Shown one piece after another: positions 1 through 8,884 of a DNA stretch of 64,000 nucleotides. Position 1 is the first letter of the stretch. The number at the start of each line of letters is the position of its first letter. A model generated the notes under the pieces. The model was not told the origin of the DNA. It worked only from the letters and a program-made list of their open reading frames with translations, and ran no database searches. The position numbers and the translations under genes were made by a program. Origin of the DNA: Thiotrichales bacterium (GTDB lineage: Bacteria; Pseudomonadota; Gammaproteobacteria; Beggiatoales; Beggiatoaceae). The DNA is taken from positions 1-64,000 of the forward strand of contig JADGDE010000008.1 of assembly GCA_016745035.1 (NCBI GenBank), given 5' to 3'.

Positions 1-19
1 TGATCAAACTCTTCAGTTT
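1..19 (-). rRNA. 5' end of 16S rRNA gene (runs off left edge)
   Basis: Read on the minus strand, bases 19 to 1 give AAACTGAAGAGTTTGATCA. This is the conserved 5' end of bacterial 16S rRNA and contains the site of the universal 27F primer (AGAGTTTGATC). The rest of the gene lies outside the window. The leader and two strong promoters found immediately upstream on the same strand support the call. Confidence 0.93.
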
Positions 20-167
20 AATAGCTTTTGATTAAAACACTCGCATTGCTGCTTGTATTTCAAATGATGCACTTAAGCATCTTTTTTTGTGAAAAAGATT
101 GACTAAAGTGCCCACACAAATTACTTTATCTTCTACTTTTTTAAAGAGCTTTTCCCTCTCAGGAAAG
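20..167 (-). promoter_or_regulatory. rRNA operon leader with boxA and boxC-like elements
   Basis: On the minus strand the leader carries a boxA core (GCTCTTTAA, about 149-141) followed by AATTTGTGTGGGCACT (122-107). The second motif closely matches the GTGTGGGCACT segment of enterobacterial rrn leaders. Such elements recruit Nus antitermination factors and help pre-16S processing. Nearer the 16S start, 81-66 can form a small hairpin (GATGC/GCATC). No ORF is present. Confidence 0.85.
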
Positions 168-173
168 ACGACC

Positions 174-201
174 ATTATATCAGGTCTTTTTCGTTTGTCA
201 A
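174..201 (-). promoter_or_regulatory. rrn promoter P2 (sigma70 consensus)
   Basis: On the minus strand a perfect -35 TTGACA (201-196) and a perfect -10 TATAAT (179-174) are separated by 16 bp. The upstream DNA (about 202-240) is A/T-rich, like an UP element. The predicted start is near 167, just ahead of boxA. Confidence 0.88.
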
Positions 202-364
202 ATGTTTTTTTAAGCTTTTTTCAAAAGCCTCAAATTTAACATTTGAAACGCAAGCTTGACTTATTTAATCGAACTGCTCATTAATTATTATAATGATTAG
301 CAAAACTAAAAAAGCGAAACAACAATTGAATTAATAAATAATTCGGTTTGTTTCTGCTTGTTCG

Positions 365-380
365 TTGTTGTCTCCAACAA
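365..380 (-). other. Short perfect stem-loop at the start of the P1 rrn transcript
   Basis: The minus strand reads TTGTTG-GAGA-CAACAA, a 6-bp perfect stem with a GNRA tetraloop. It begins about where the P1 transcript should start. It could stabilise the 5' end of the rRNA precursor or act like a boxB-type element. The structure is seen in the sequence; the function is inference. Confidence 0.5.
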
Positions 381-389
381 AGAAACGCC

Positions 390-418
390 ATTATAGAGAC
401 CATTACCTACCTCGTCAA
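390..418 (-). promoter_or_regulatory. rrn promoter P1 (sigma70)
   Basis: On the minus strand -35 TTGACG (418-413) and -10 TATAAT (395-390) are separated by 17 bp. Together with P2 about 215 bp downstream this gives the tandem-promoter layout typical of gammaproteobacterial rRNA operons. The promoter lies between the gspE stop codon and the rRNA leader. Confidence 0.85.
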
Positions 419-501
419 CACTTATTTCCATCTTTTTGCTGTGTTTTTGACTAAAAACCCTCAATCCTTTGTTTATATTAAACTTTTATTTGAAAGTTTT
501 T

Positions 502-2184
502 TTAACTTTCGGTCACGCGCATGACTTCTTCTAAGGTAGTAATGCCTTGCCATGCTTTGAGCCAGCCATCTTGGCGTAAGTTTCGATAGCCTTGCTGTTG
601 GGCTAACTCGCTCATTTCGCCGCCAGATGCGCGTTTAAGAATCAGACTTTGCATCTCAGGACTGATATAAACCAGCTCATAAATACCAACCCGTCCTTGA
701 TAACCCGTGTGTTGACACTCAGGACAGCCTACCGCTTTGCGCCAATTGGCGGGGGTTTGCTTGATTTCTTCGGGTAACACCGCTTCAATTTGTTGATAAA
801 TCTCTGGCAAGACCTCATCCGGCTGACTGCAAACTGGACATACCGTGCGCACCAAGCGTTGGGCTTGTACCGCTCGAACCGATGTTGCCACTAAAAATGG
901 CTCTACCCCCATGTCTAATAAACGGGTAAATGCACTCACCGCATCGTTGGTATGTAAGGTTGAAAGCACCATGTGTCCTGTGAGCGAGGCTTGCACGGCA
1001 ATTTCGGCGGTTTCTAAGTCTCGAATTTCGCCAATCATCACAATATCGGGATCTTGACGCAAAATAGAGCGCAAGGCTTGGGCAAAGGTGTAGCCAATTT
1101 CGCTATGGGTTTGCACTTGGGTAATGTGCGGCAATTGAAATTCAACCGGATCTTCAACGGTGATGATTTTTTGTTTGCGGTCGTTAATATGATCCAGTGT
1201 TGAATAAAGCGTGGTTGATTTACCTGAACCCGTAGGCCCTGTGACCAAGATAATCCCGTGTGGCTCAGAAACCCAGTCAGTAAATAAACGATAATGATCC
1301 GGTGCAAAGCCGAGTTTGTCTAAATGGTTGCTGTCACGATCTTTGGGTAATAAACGCATAACAATGGATTCGCCATGCACGCCCGGCAAAGTTGAAACCC
1401 GAATATCTAAAGATTGCCCACTGACACGGGTATTTAAGCGCCCATCTTGAGGCAAGCGGCGTTCAGCAATATCCAAACCCGCAATCAATTTTATCCGCGA
1501 GGCGATGGCGGGAAAGCGGGCGACGGGTAAACTTAAGTGTTCTTGTAATACCCCATCACGACGATAGCGGGCATAAAAATGGTGCTCTTCGGGTTCGATA
1601 TGGACATCAGAGACATTTTGGTCGATGGCTTGAGAAAAGAGGTTATTCACAAACTCGACCACGGGCGCACCTTCGGCAAGTTCGCGCAGTTGCCCGACTT
1701 CATCGCCTAAAAAGCTGCTGTCTTGTCCCGACTTCTCCAGCATATCAAGCAATTTATCCAATTCCTGACTGCGAGACAAATGCCAGACCAGCTCATATTC
1801 GTCACTAAACGCTTTTTCTAGGGTTTCTTCTAAACTGTCATCGAGCAAATCACGGGCAATCAAAATAATTTGTTTATTATTGAGCCAACCTAATACGGCT
1901 TGGTCAAGCCACCAATCTTTATCAATTTGACTTAGCTCGATGAGTTCTAATAATGCTGCGCTGTCAAACGGGCATTGTTCGGGGCGTAAAATCGGTAATC
2001 CTAACGATTGCGATAAGGCTTGTAATAGCAATTCTTCGGACAAAGCCCCTAAACGGACAAAAATCGCCCCCAAGCGCCCGCCATAGTGTTGTTGGAATTC
2101 GAGTGCTTGTTGTAAATCTTGTTCTGAAATTTGTTGTTGAGCGATAAGATATTCGCCCAGACGTTGGGGGGCTGATGCGTTCAT
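502..2184 (-). CDS. gspE: Type II secretion/type IV pilus assembly ATPase, GspE family
   Basis: Cytoplasmic hexameric ATPase that powers assembly of a type II secretion pseudopilus or related pilus. The 560 residues hold an N-terminal GspE/MshE-N domain (about 10-150), a Walker A motif GPTGSGKST near residue 318, and an Asp-box/Walker B region with MIGEIRD near 383. A four-cysteine zinc-binding insertion follows (CPVC near 447, CPEC near 487). The LRQDPDIVMIGEIRDLETA and QRLVRTVCPVC contexts are closer to GspE than to PilB or PilT. No other gsp genes are adjacent; the gene stands alone between divergent neuA and the rRNA operon on the same strand. PilB or MshE are less likely alternatives. 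Confidence 0.88.
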   Translation of the reverse strand: MNASAPQRLGEYLIAQQQISEQDLQQALEFQQHYGGRLGAIFVRLGALSEELLLQALSQSLGLPILRPEQCPFDSAALLELIELSQIDKDWWLDQAVLGWLNNKQIILIARDLLDDSLEETLEKAFSDEYELVWHLSRSQELDKLLDMLEKSGQDSSFLGDEVGQLRELAEGAPVVEFVNNLFSQAIDQNVSDVHIEPEEHHFYARYRRDGVLQEHLSLPVARFPAIASRIKLIAGLDIAERRLPQDGRLNTRVSGQSLDIRVSTLPGVHGESIVMRLLPKDRDSNHLDKLGFAPDHYRLFTDWVSEPHGIILVTGPTGSGKSTTLYSTLDHINDRKQKIITVEDPVEFQLPHITQVQTHSEIGYTFAQALRSILRQDPDIVMIGEIRDLETAEIAVQASLTGHMVLSTLHTNDAVSAFTRLLDMGVEPFLVATSVRAVQAQRLVRTVCPVCSQPDEVLPEIYQQIEAVLPEEIKQTPANWRKAVGCPECQHTGYQGRVGIYELVYISPEMQSLILKRASGGEMSELAQQQGYRNLRQDGWLKAWQGITTLEEVMRVTES

Positions 2185-2361
2185 AGCAAAAGGGCTTTAT
2201 TCCTTTTATATAGATTAAGTTGGCGGAGTATACCCTAAGATGCTTCAACACAACACAGTTTTTATCGCTAAAAAATAATTAACTCACTGATAAATATATA
2301 TTTATAATTTTATCCAGATAGCGCAGAGCGAGTCTAAAAAAGCCCAAACAATCTCAGGGCA

Positions 2362-2382
2362 TGAATTTGCTATAATCTGCCC
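2362..2382 (+). promoter_or_regulatory. Extended -10 promoter giving a leaderless neuA mRNA
   Basis: TGCTATAAT (2368-2376) is a perfect extended -10 whose predicted start point (about 2382-2384) coincides with the neuA ATG at 2383. No Shine-Dalgarno sequence precedes the ATG. An in-frame TGA at 2362-2364 rules out an upstream ATG. No convincing -35 is visible, as expected for an extended -10 promoter. Confidence 0.6.
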
Positions 2383-3084
2383 ATGTATAAACAAGCAAAA
2401 ATCCTCGCCGTGATTCCCGCTCGAGGCGGCTCGAAAGGCGTTAAACGCAAAAATATTCGTCCACTGGCGGGCAAACCACTGATTGCATGGAGTATCGAGG
2501 CGGCGCACAACTCGCGTTATGTTGATCGCTGTGTCTTAAGTTCTGAGGATGCAGAAATTATCGAAGTAGCGAAGCAACACGGCTGCGATGTGCCTTTTGT
2601 TCGCCCCGCTGATCTGGCAGCAGATGACACGCCGGGGATTGCCCCTGTGTTACATCTATTGAAAAACTTGGGTGAGACGTATGATTATTTGTTGCTATTG
2701 CAACCGACCTCACCCTTGCGCCGTGCGGAAGATATTGATGCGATTATCGAATTATGTCTTGATAAAGCCGCCAGCAGTGCCGTCAGTGTCGAGAAGGCAG
2801 AGCCACACCCTTATTGGTGTTTCCAAACCAACGCCCAGCAACAACTCCAGCCTTTGTTTAGCGATATTCCGGCAAGACGGCAAGACTTACCAGCGATGTA
2901 TAGTCTCAATGGGGCTTTATATCTCAGCACTTGGCAGCATTTAATAGAACAACAAAGTTTTATCAGCAAAGATACCTTGGCCTATCCGATGTCGCGCTCA
3001 CACTCTGCCGACATTGATACCGAACTCGATTTTGCTTGGTGTGAATTTTTACTGCAACAAGGTTTAACAGATGTCAGGAAATAG
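2383..3084 (+). CDS. neuA: Acylneuraminate (nonulosonate) cytidylyltransferase
   Basis: Transfers CMP from CTP to a nine-carbon acidic sugar, activating it for surface polysaccharide or flagellin/pilin glycosylation. The nucleotide-binding signature IPARGGSKG sits at residues 11-19. It is followed by the [14 protein letters not shown] segment of the NeuA/PseF/LegF family, and the length of 233 residues is normal. The exact sugar (sialic, pseudaminic or legionaminic acid) cannot be told from sequence alone. The end overlaps aroC by 14 bp, so the two are probably co-transcribed. A NeuD-like acetyltransferase lies at 15866, well away. The start is fixed by the family N-terminus and an upstream in-frame stop; the mRNA is probably leaderless. 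Confidence 0.85.
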   Translation: MYKQAKILAVIPARGGSKGVKRKNIRPLAGKPLIAWSIEAAHNSRYVDRCVLSSEDAEIIEVAKQHGCDVPFVRPADLAADDTPGIAPVLHLLKNLGETYDYLLLLQPTSPLRRAEDIDAIIELCLDKAASSAVSVEKAEPHPYWCFQTNAQQQLQPLFSDIPARRQDLPAMYSLNGALYLSTWQHLIEQQSFISKDTLAYPMSRSHSADIDTELDFAWCEFLLQQGLTDVRK

Positions 3085-4156
3085 TTTTGGACGCTTATTC
3101 ACCGTCACCGGATTTGGCGAAAGCCATGGCCCCGCGCTCGGCTGTATTGTTGATGGCTGCCCACCGGGATTGCCGCTCACTGAAGAGGATTTACAAACCG
3201 ATCTCGACCGCCGCAAACCCGGCACGTCTCGCCATACGACTCAACGCCGTGAAGAAGACAAGGTCAAAATTTTATCTGGTGTTTTTGAAGGTCAAACCAC
3301 GGGCACGCCGATTGGCTTGTTGATTGAAAACACCGACCAACGCTCGAAAGATTATGGCAATATCATGGACTTGTTCCGCCCTGGACACGCTGATTACACC
3401 TATTTACAAAAATACGGTTTGCGTGATTATCGTGGTGGAGGGCGCTCGTCCGCGAGAGAAACCGCCATGCGAGTTGCCGCTGGTGGGATTGCAAAAAAAT
3501 ATTTAGCCCATGTCCACAATACCCAAATTCGAGCCTATTTAAGTCAACTCGGCCCGATTAAAATTGATTGTGAAGATTGGAATACGGTCAGTGATAATCC
3601 TTTCTTTTGCCCTCAGCCGAGCAAAGTCCCTGAACTGGAAGCCTATATGGATGATCTGCGCAAATCGGGCGATTCCATTGGTGCGAAAGTGACCGTCATA
3701 GCCGACAATGTGCCTGTGGGTTTAGGTGAACCTATTTTTGATAGGCTTGATGCCGATATAGCCCATGCGCTAATGAGCATTAATGCCACCAAAGGCGTAG
3801 AAATCGGCGATGGCTTTGGCTGTATTGAACAAAAAGGCTCTGAACACCGCGATGAAATCAGCCCAGAGGGGTTTTTGAGTAATCACGCCGGCGGCACGCT
3901 GGGCGGTATCAGTAGCGGACAATCTATTATTGCCCATATTGCCATGAAACCGACTTCCAGCATTCGGATTCCCGGTAAAACCATCGACCGTCATGGACAG
4001 CCTGCCGAGGTAGTGACCAAAGGACGGCACGACCCGTGCGTGGGTATCCGCGCTGTACCGATTGCCGAGGCGATGCTGGCCTTGACCTTGATGGATCACC
4101 TCTTGCGCCATCGAGGACAAAATGCCGAGGTTATGCCACCTGTGCCTTTATTCTAA
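3071..4156 (+). CDS. aroC: Chorismate synthase
   Basis: Last step of the shikimate pathway: eliminates phosphate from EPSP to form chorismate, using reduced FMN. The 361 residues start with [18 protein letters not shown] and contain GHADYTY, the [11 protein letters not shown] flavin-binding stretch and a C-terminal [18 protein letters not shown] motif, all diagnostic. The start lies inside the 3' end of neuA, with AAGG upstream as ribosome binding site, implying translational coupling. trpC, which acts later in chorismate-derived tryptophan synthesis, lies 3 kb away on the other strand. Confidence 0.98.
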   Translation: MSGNSFGRLFTVTGFGESHGPALGCIVDGCPPGLPLTEEDLQTDLDRRKPGTSRHTTQRREEDKVKILSGVFEGQTTGTPIGLLIENTDQRSKDYGNIMDLFRPGHADYTYLQKYGLRDYRGGGRSSARETAMRVAAGGIAKKYLAHVHNTQIRAYLSQLGPIKIDCEDWNTVSDNPFFCPQPSKVPELEAYMDDLRKSGDSIGAKVTVIADNVPVGLGEPIFDRLDADIAHALMSINATKGVEIGDGFGCIEQKGSEHRDEISPEGFLSNHAGGTLGGISSGQSIIAHIAMKPTSSIRIPGKTIDRHGQPAEVVTKGRHDPCVGIRAVPIAEAMLALTLMDHLLRHRGQNAEVMPPVPLF

Positions 4157-4166
4157 GTTTTATGAC

Positions 4167-4186
4167 AGCGGGACTATCATCCCGCT
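4167..4186. terminator. Stem-loop between convergent aroC and tfpX-like gene
   Basis: AGCGGGA (4167-4173) pairs with TCCCGCT (4180-4186) over a 6-base loop, 11 bases after the aroC stop and 10 before the end of the converging gene. Neither side has a strong T-tract, so it may be a weak bidirectional terminator or a 3'-end stabiliser. Confidence 0.55.
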
Positions 4187-4195
4187 AAAACCAGC

Positions 4196-4972
4196 TTAGT
4201 GCTTTTTACGATCAAAGTGTATAAAAGAAAAAGGCAGACCATCAACAATACTACCTGTGTGTTTATCCACCACCGCAAAATATTCAACCGAACTACAAGT
4301 TAAAGGAAAGAAAGCATAATTTTCAAGAGGCTGGTACTTTTGCTTAAACTGTGCCCATGCTGCCTTATAAGTCTCATGGTTACTGGCAACTGCGTCAACT
4401 TCCCATTCTCCCTGCAAGATGGCATTGAGATTATTGCTATTGATAGGCTCAAAGGCTTTACCAAAAATAAAGGCGGGCAATGGTGAACGTTTATCATTTG
4501 AGGCTAAATTATTCATTATCTCCTTGCGCCTCTCAAATTCTTGTCGGGTTTTAGCTTGAGGTAAAAAGGCTTGCGGGATAATTTCCTCAGTATTGTTAAA
4601 TTGTGTCAGATCAGCTTCTGCTAATTGACTGGCTTCTTGATTAAGGCAATAGAGCATACCATCGTCATGGACTATCAACACTGGGCGCTGGCTATGTAAA
4701 ACCCAAGTGCCCCATATTAACGCGAGGATTTGCATAATGATAATGATGGATAAGTCTAGTTTTAAGAGTTTTTTGCCTTCTTTATAAACCACGAAAGTTA
4801 ATAAAGGACCTAAGCCTATATCGACAAAAGTCATGGTTAGTAGGGGGATTTTGGTATCGCTGGCAAAGAAATAAAATGTTGGATACCAAATGAAAATGGT
4901 AATGGCTAAAACAATTAAAAAAATCACCACACTAATCGCTAAGTGTGTCAGTGCTGCTTTTGTATTTGTCAT
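4196..4972 (-). CDS. TfpX/TfpZ-family type IV pilin accessory protein
   Basis: Inner-membrane protein of the family that assists assembly or stability of particular type IV pilins. The 258 residues begin with three membrane segments (about 11-32, 42-62 and 77-95). They include the characteristic WYPTFYFF, FVDIGLGPLLTFVVYKEGKK and LDLSIIIIMQILALIWG stretches, followed by a periplasmic-type C-terminal half. In other bacteria these genes sit beside a pilin gene; here it stands alone between aroC and a cyclase, although a pilin-like gene occurs at 35119. The family assignment is good; the partner pilin is unknown. Confidence 0.78.
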   Translation of the reverse strand: MTNTKAALTHLAISVVIFLIVLAITIFIWYPTFYFFASDTKIPLLTMTFVDIGLGPLLTFVVYKEGKKLLKLDLSIIIIMQILALIWGTWVLHSQRPVLIVHDDGMLYCLNQEASQLAEADLTQFNNTEEIIPQAFLPQAKTRQEFERRKEIMNNLASNDKRSPLPAFIFGKAFEPINSNNLNAILQGEWEVDAVASNHETYKAAWAQFKQKYQPLENYAFFPLTCSSVEYFAVVDKHTGSIVDGLPFSFIHFDRKKH

Positions 4973-5089
4973 CTTTTCTCCCGTTATCTGCTATCCTTTA
5001 CATAGCTAAGTTAAATGTTCAGCGGTGAGTATTTTAACTACCGAGTGATTTTTTTCAAAAATAATTTTTTAGCTTTTGCCTAACATTCT

Positions 5090-7336
5090 TTACTTATGTG
5101 TATGAGTAAAAACACCATCCCAATCATCATCGGGTGCGTATTTAAGAAAATGTTGGCTGCGCTGCTGATAAATTTGATAAATGCGTTTATCCGTGTGCAA
5201 GTTTAATAGTTGTTCAAACGCTGTTAATGCCGTGTGCCATTGCCTTGCCTGATAAGCATTCAGCGCTTGGTGATAGGCATTAAGTTCGTCAACCTCATTA
5301 ACATCCAATTCTTCGGTCAGCCCCAAAGGTTCAAAAATTGACACGGGCTTGTCTTTGCCCTTGACCCGCACGGTATCAAGCAAGCGATAGCTGTATTCAG
5401 GCACAGCGGTTTTGGTGGCGGCGCTGACAATAATATCGACCCCATATTCTTTGGTCAGCCCCTCAAGACGGGAACCTAAATTGACCGTATCGCCAAGGAC
5501 GGTATACGCCATGCGGAACTCCGACCCCATGTTGCCGACATTCATCAAACCTGTGCCCAAACCAATGCCGATTTTTAACGGTGGCCAGCCATTTTGTTTT
5601 AACTCTGGTTGCAAGGTTTGCAGGCAAGCATTCATCGCTAGCGCTGCCTGTAGGGCGTGGCGAGCGTGATCGGGGTCGTTTAAGGGTGCGCCCCAAAATG
5701 CCATGATGGCATCGCCCATGTATTTATCAATCGTGCCGCGCTGCTTGTGAATAATATGCGTCATTGGAGTTAAAAAGGTATTCATCAATAAACTGAGTTG
5801 TTTCGGACTGAGCCCTTCGGACAAACTGGTAAAACCGCGCACATCGGAAAATAACACCGTCATTTCTCGATTTTCTCCTTCTAAAGACAAAGACAAATTC
5901 GGGTTTTCACTCATTTCATCGACCAATTGTGGTGGTACATATTGCCCGAATAAATTGCTTAATTGATGCTTATTATTGGCCTCGACAAAATAGCCATAAG
6001 CCATGTTGAAAATATACAGCGCCACGGACATCAGCAAGGTGGTGGCAATCGGCATCACCAATAAGTTTTCTTGCCATAAATATAAGTTAAGCCAAATCAA
6101 GCCACCATTGAGTAAGGCGACATAAACCGTCGCCCAAACAGGACTTAGCCACAATAACAGCATGATGCTAATCAACGCCGTGAGTAACAAAAATAGAGAC
6201 TCGATGCCCTCGATAAAAGCTGGGCTACCCATGATTTTATTATCCATAATTCCGGTGATTAAACTGGCATGGACTTCAACACCGGGATAAGCTTCGGTGA
6301 GCGGTGTCGCACGTAAGTCAAACAACCCATGTGCGGTTGTGCCTAACAAAATAATTTTATCTTTAAGGACATCGGGAGCAGCTCTGCCTTTGAGGACATC
6401 GACAGCGGATACGATGGGGAATTGTCCTTGTTTACCTTTATAAGGAACCAAGGCTTCTAGCTCAGGACTTAGGGGGATATAGTGTCCGGCAAAAGCGATG
6501 CCTTCAACACGTTGTTGATCGCTCTGGGTTTGAATGTCTAAATTCAGTTCCGCATCTGGAGCCAGTACATGGCGAGCGACAGCAAATGACAAAGCTTCAT
6601 AGAGTTGACCTTCATATTCATACAATAAGGCCGTCCGGCGGGTGATGCTGTCAGTATCACTGTGAAAATTAAAATGCCCAGCGCCTAGAGCTGCCTGCTG
6701 GAATCTGGCTAAATTCCCGGCATAACTGCTGGCTTGGCGTGCCTGGCTCAAGGCTTCTGGGGCCAGCGAGACACTAAACAAGGCTGGCGGCAAAGTGCCG
6801 ACATTGGTACTGTCCTCTTCTTCCCTATCACTAAAGGTATAACCCAAAATCAAGCGCTGATTCTGAATTTTTTCCGCCAAATACGCATCATAATCCAAGT
6901 CTTCTCGTAAATCTGCCAAGGCTGCGAGAAAGTCAGTTTGTCCTTTGAGTTCATTGGCGGCTAATTCTTCTAACTTGTGCAAACCCGAACTGGCATCCGG
7001 CTCAGCAAACAAGACATCCATGCCAACAATATTGACCTGATAACGCTCAAACAACTGTGCCAAAATATCGGCAATTTGATTACGTCCCCACGGCCAACGC
7101 CCCAACTCAGCTAAACTTTTTTCGTCAATATCGACAATCACCACACGCGGGTCGGGTTCGGTCGATGGTTCTAAGGTGACATTCATGCGCATATCATAAG
7201 CCCACAGCTCGACCTCATCGAGTATCGACCAGCGCTCCCAATGCGCCACATGCCCAAAAAAGAATAAAACAATCACAAGGCTGATGCTCAAAGGCGGTAG
7301 GCGCTTTTTAATTGCGTCATAAACGGGACTGAGCAT
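5090..7336 (-). CDS. CHASE2-domain transmembrane adenylate cyclase
   Basis: Makes cAMP in response to an extracytoplasmic signal. The 748 residues comprise an N-terminal membrane anchor (about 15-30), a periplasmic CHASE2 sensor (about 40-370), three closely spaced membrane helices (about 375-455) and a class III cyclase domain (about 490-670). Metal-binding aspartates are visible in LFSDVRGFT and DKYMGDAIMAFWG. The lysine of DKYMGD and the aspartate of VLGDTVNLGSRLE predict ATP rather than GTP as substrate, and the transition-state Asn and Arg are present in the same motif. A C-terminal helical, TPR-like tail (about 690-748) follows. It lies 12 bp downstream of trpC on the same strand and is probably co-transcribed. 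Confidence 0.9.
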   Translation of the reverse strand: MLSPVYDAIKKRLPPLSISLVIVLFFFGHVAHWERWSILDEVELWAYDMRMNVTLEPSTEPDPRVVIVDIDEKSLAELGRWPWGRNQIADILAQLFERYQVNIVGMDVLFAEPDASSGLHKLEELAANELKGQTDFLAALADLREDLDYDAYLAEKIQNQRLILGYTFSDREEEDSTNVGTLPPALFSVSLAPEALSQARQASSYAGNLARFQQAALGAGHFNFHSDTDSITRRTALLYEYEGQLYEALSFAVARHVLAPDAELNLDIQTQSDQQRVEGIAFAGHYIPLSPELEALVPYKGKQGQFPIVSAVDVLKGRAAPDVLKDKIILLGTTAHGLFDLRATPLTEAYPGVEVHASLITGIMDNKIMGSPAFIEGIESLFLLLTALISIMLLLWLSPVWATVYVALLNGGLIWLNLYLWQENLLVMPIATTLLMSVALYIFNMAYGYFVEANNKHQLSNLFGQYVPPQLVDEMSENPNLSLSLEGENREMTVLFSDVRGFTSLSEGLSPKQLSLLMNTFLTPMTHIIHKQRGTIDKYMGDAIMAFWGAPLNDPDHARHALQAALAMNACLQTLQPELKQNGWPPLKIGIGLGTGLMNVGNMGSEFRMAYTVLGDTVNLGSRLEGLTKEYGVDIIVSAATKTAVPEYSYRLLDTVRVKGKDKPVSIFEPLGLTEELDVNEVDELNAYHQALNAYQARQWHTALTAFEQLLNLHTDKRIYQIYQQRSQHFLKYAPDDDWDGVFTHTHK

Positions 7337-7348
7337 CAGCTATTATCC

Positions 7349-8149
7349 TTAAGAAAATAAATCGGCTAGGGCAAGACCGGGATTGTCTGCACGCATAAAG
7401 GCCTCACCGACCAAAAAGCTATGAATATTGGCCGTGCGCATTTTTTCCACATCCGCTTTGCTATGAATACCGCTTTCGGTAACAAATAATCTATCTTCAG
7501 GGACTTGTGGCAATAAGTCTAAACTGGTATCCAAACGGGTTTCAAAAGTGCGCAAATTACGGTTATTAACCCCAATCAGTTTTGCGGGGAGACGCAAAGC
7601 CCGTTCCATTTCTTTCGCATCATGGACTTCGATTAAGGCATCCATGCCTAATTGTTTCGCTAAAGCGTACAAATTGTGCAATTGTTCGTCATCCAAAGCG
7701 GCAACAATCAACAAAATGCAATCCGCGCCCCAATGGCGAGCGGCATACATTTGATACGGCTCAAGCATAAAATCTTTACACAACACCGGTAGCTCACAAG
7801 CTGCGCGCGCCGCTTTTAAATAATCCTCATGCCCTTGGAAAAAATCGCGGTCGGTTAATACTGACAAACAAGCCGCGCCATGCTCGGCATAACTGTCGGC
7901 AATCTCAGCGGGGGCGAAGTTTTCTCGCAATAAGCCCTTGCTAGGAGAAGCTTTTTTAATTTCAGAAATAACTGCCGCCTTGCCCGCAGCCAGTTTTTTC
8001 TCTAAAGATCGAATAAAACCCCGTGGTGGGCTGGCATTCGTGACCAAGTCTTGTAATTCTGCAAGCGGTACTAACGCTTGTGCGGCTTGAATTTCTTCTT
8101 GTTTCCGCGCCAAAATCTTTTTTAAAATATCTGGCGTATCTGGTTGCAT
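7349..8149 (-). CDS. trpC: Indole-3-glycerol phosphate synthase
   Basis: Tryptophan pathway enzyme converting carboxyphenylaminodeoxyribulose phosphate to indole-3-glycerol phosphate. The 266-residue TIM barrel shows [13 protein letters not shown] with the catalytic lysine, [33 protein letters not shown] and a VTESGI motif. The length is that of a monofunctional enzyme, without a TrpF fusion. trpG and trpD, the usual partners, are absent from the window; the downstream neighbour is the CHASE2 cyclase. Confidence 0.96.
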   Translation of the reverse strand: MQPDTPDILKKILARKQEEIQAAQALVPLAELQDLVTNASPPRGFIRSLEKKLAAGKAAVISEIKKASPSKGLLRENFAPAEIADSYAEHGAACLSVLTDRDFFQGHEDYLKAARAACELPVLCKDFMLEPYQMYAARHWGADCILLIVAALDDEQLHNLYALAKQLGMDALIEVHDAKEMERALRLPAKLIGVNNRNLRTFETRLDTSLDLLPQVPEDRLFVTESGIHSKADVEKMRTANIHSFLVGEAFMRADNPGLALADLFS

Positions 8150-8293
8150 TGTATTCCCTTAAGGTAGACAGCGTAATTAAACGCCAAGTTTAGCATCATC
8201 TGCCTTTGCTATCGAGATTCAGTTGCCTATATGCCTATTTTTGTGCTAAAAACGGGGGCTTATGATGATATTCACCAGCGCAGAAACTAAACT

Positions 8294-8884
8294 ATGCAAC
8301 TGATTCTTGCTTCGGCCTCACCACGGCGCAAACAACTCCTAGCACAACTTGGGGTTTCGTTTCGCATTCAACAAGCGGATATTGATGAAACCCCGAAAAC
8401 CGCCGAGCCTGCGCAAGCCTATGTCGAGCGCCTCGCCCTAGAAAAAGCCCAAGTGGTTTATAAGGCGCTACAGCCAGAAAAAGTTGCTGTGTTAGGCTCC
8501 GATACCAGCGTGGTATTAGACGGACAAATTTTTGGCAAACCTGAAAATGAGCATGAGGCAAAAACCATGCTAGCGCAATTGGCTGGGCAAACCCATGAAG
8601 TCATGACCAGCATCGCCTTGGTTCACTCAGAGGCAAAAACAGTGCAAACCCAAATCAGTCGGGTACGTTTTGCGCCCTTATCCGAGGCAGAAATCGCTGC
8701 CTATATCGCCAGCAAAGAGCCGTTTGGCAAAGCCGGAGCGTATGCCATCCAAGGCTATGCTGGCGCGTTTATCGCTCACCTTGAAGGCAGTTATTCCGGG
8801 GTGATGGGGTTACCTTTATATGAAACACGACAATTATTAAATACACTTAAGGATACAACGCCATGTTACCCATTGGTATCTTGA
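8294..8884 (+). CDS. maf: Maf-family nucleotide pyrophosphatase
   Basis: Hydrolyses non-canonical or specific nucleoside triphosphates (dTTP/UTP type), a housekeeping role linked to septum formation. The 196 residues open with LILASASPRRKQLL and contain GSDTSVVLDG, FGKPENEHEA and AYAIQGYAGAF, all typical of Maf/YhdE. The last 22 bases overlap the start of the P-type ATPase gene in another frame, so the two probably form an operon. Confidence 0.93.
   Translation: MQLILASASPRRKQLLAQLGVSFRIQQADIDETPKTAEPAQAYVERLALEKAQVVYKALQPEKVAVLGSDTSVVLDGQIFGKPENEHEAKTMLAQLAGQTHEVMTSIALVHSEAKTVQTQISRVRFAPLSEAEIAAYIASKEPFGKAGAYAIQGYAGAFIAHLEGSYSGVMGLPLYETRQLLNTLKDTTPCYPLVS

Noticed and set aside
8150..8293. 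trp leader/attenuator upstream of trpC
   Set aside because: No Trp-rich leader peptide or competing hairpins were seen in the gap between trpC and maf.
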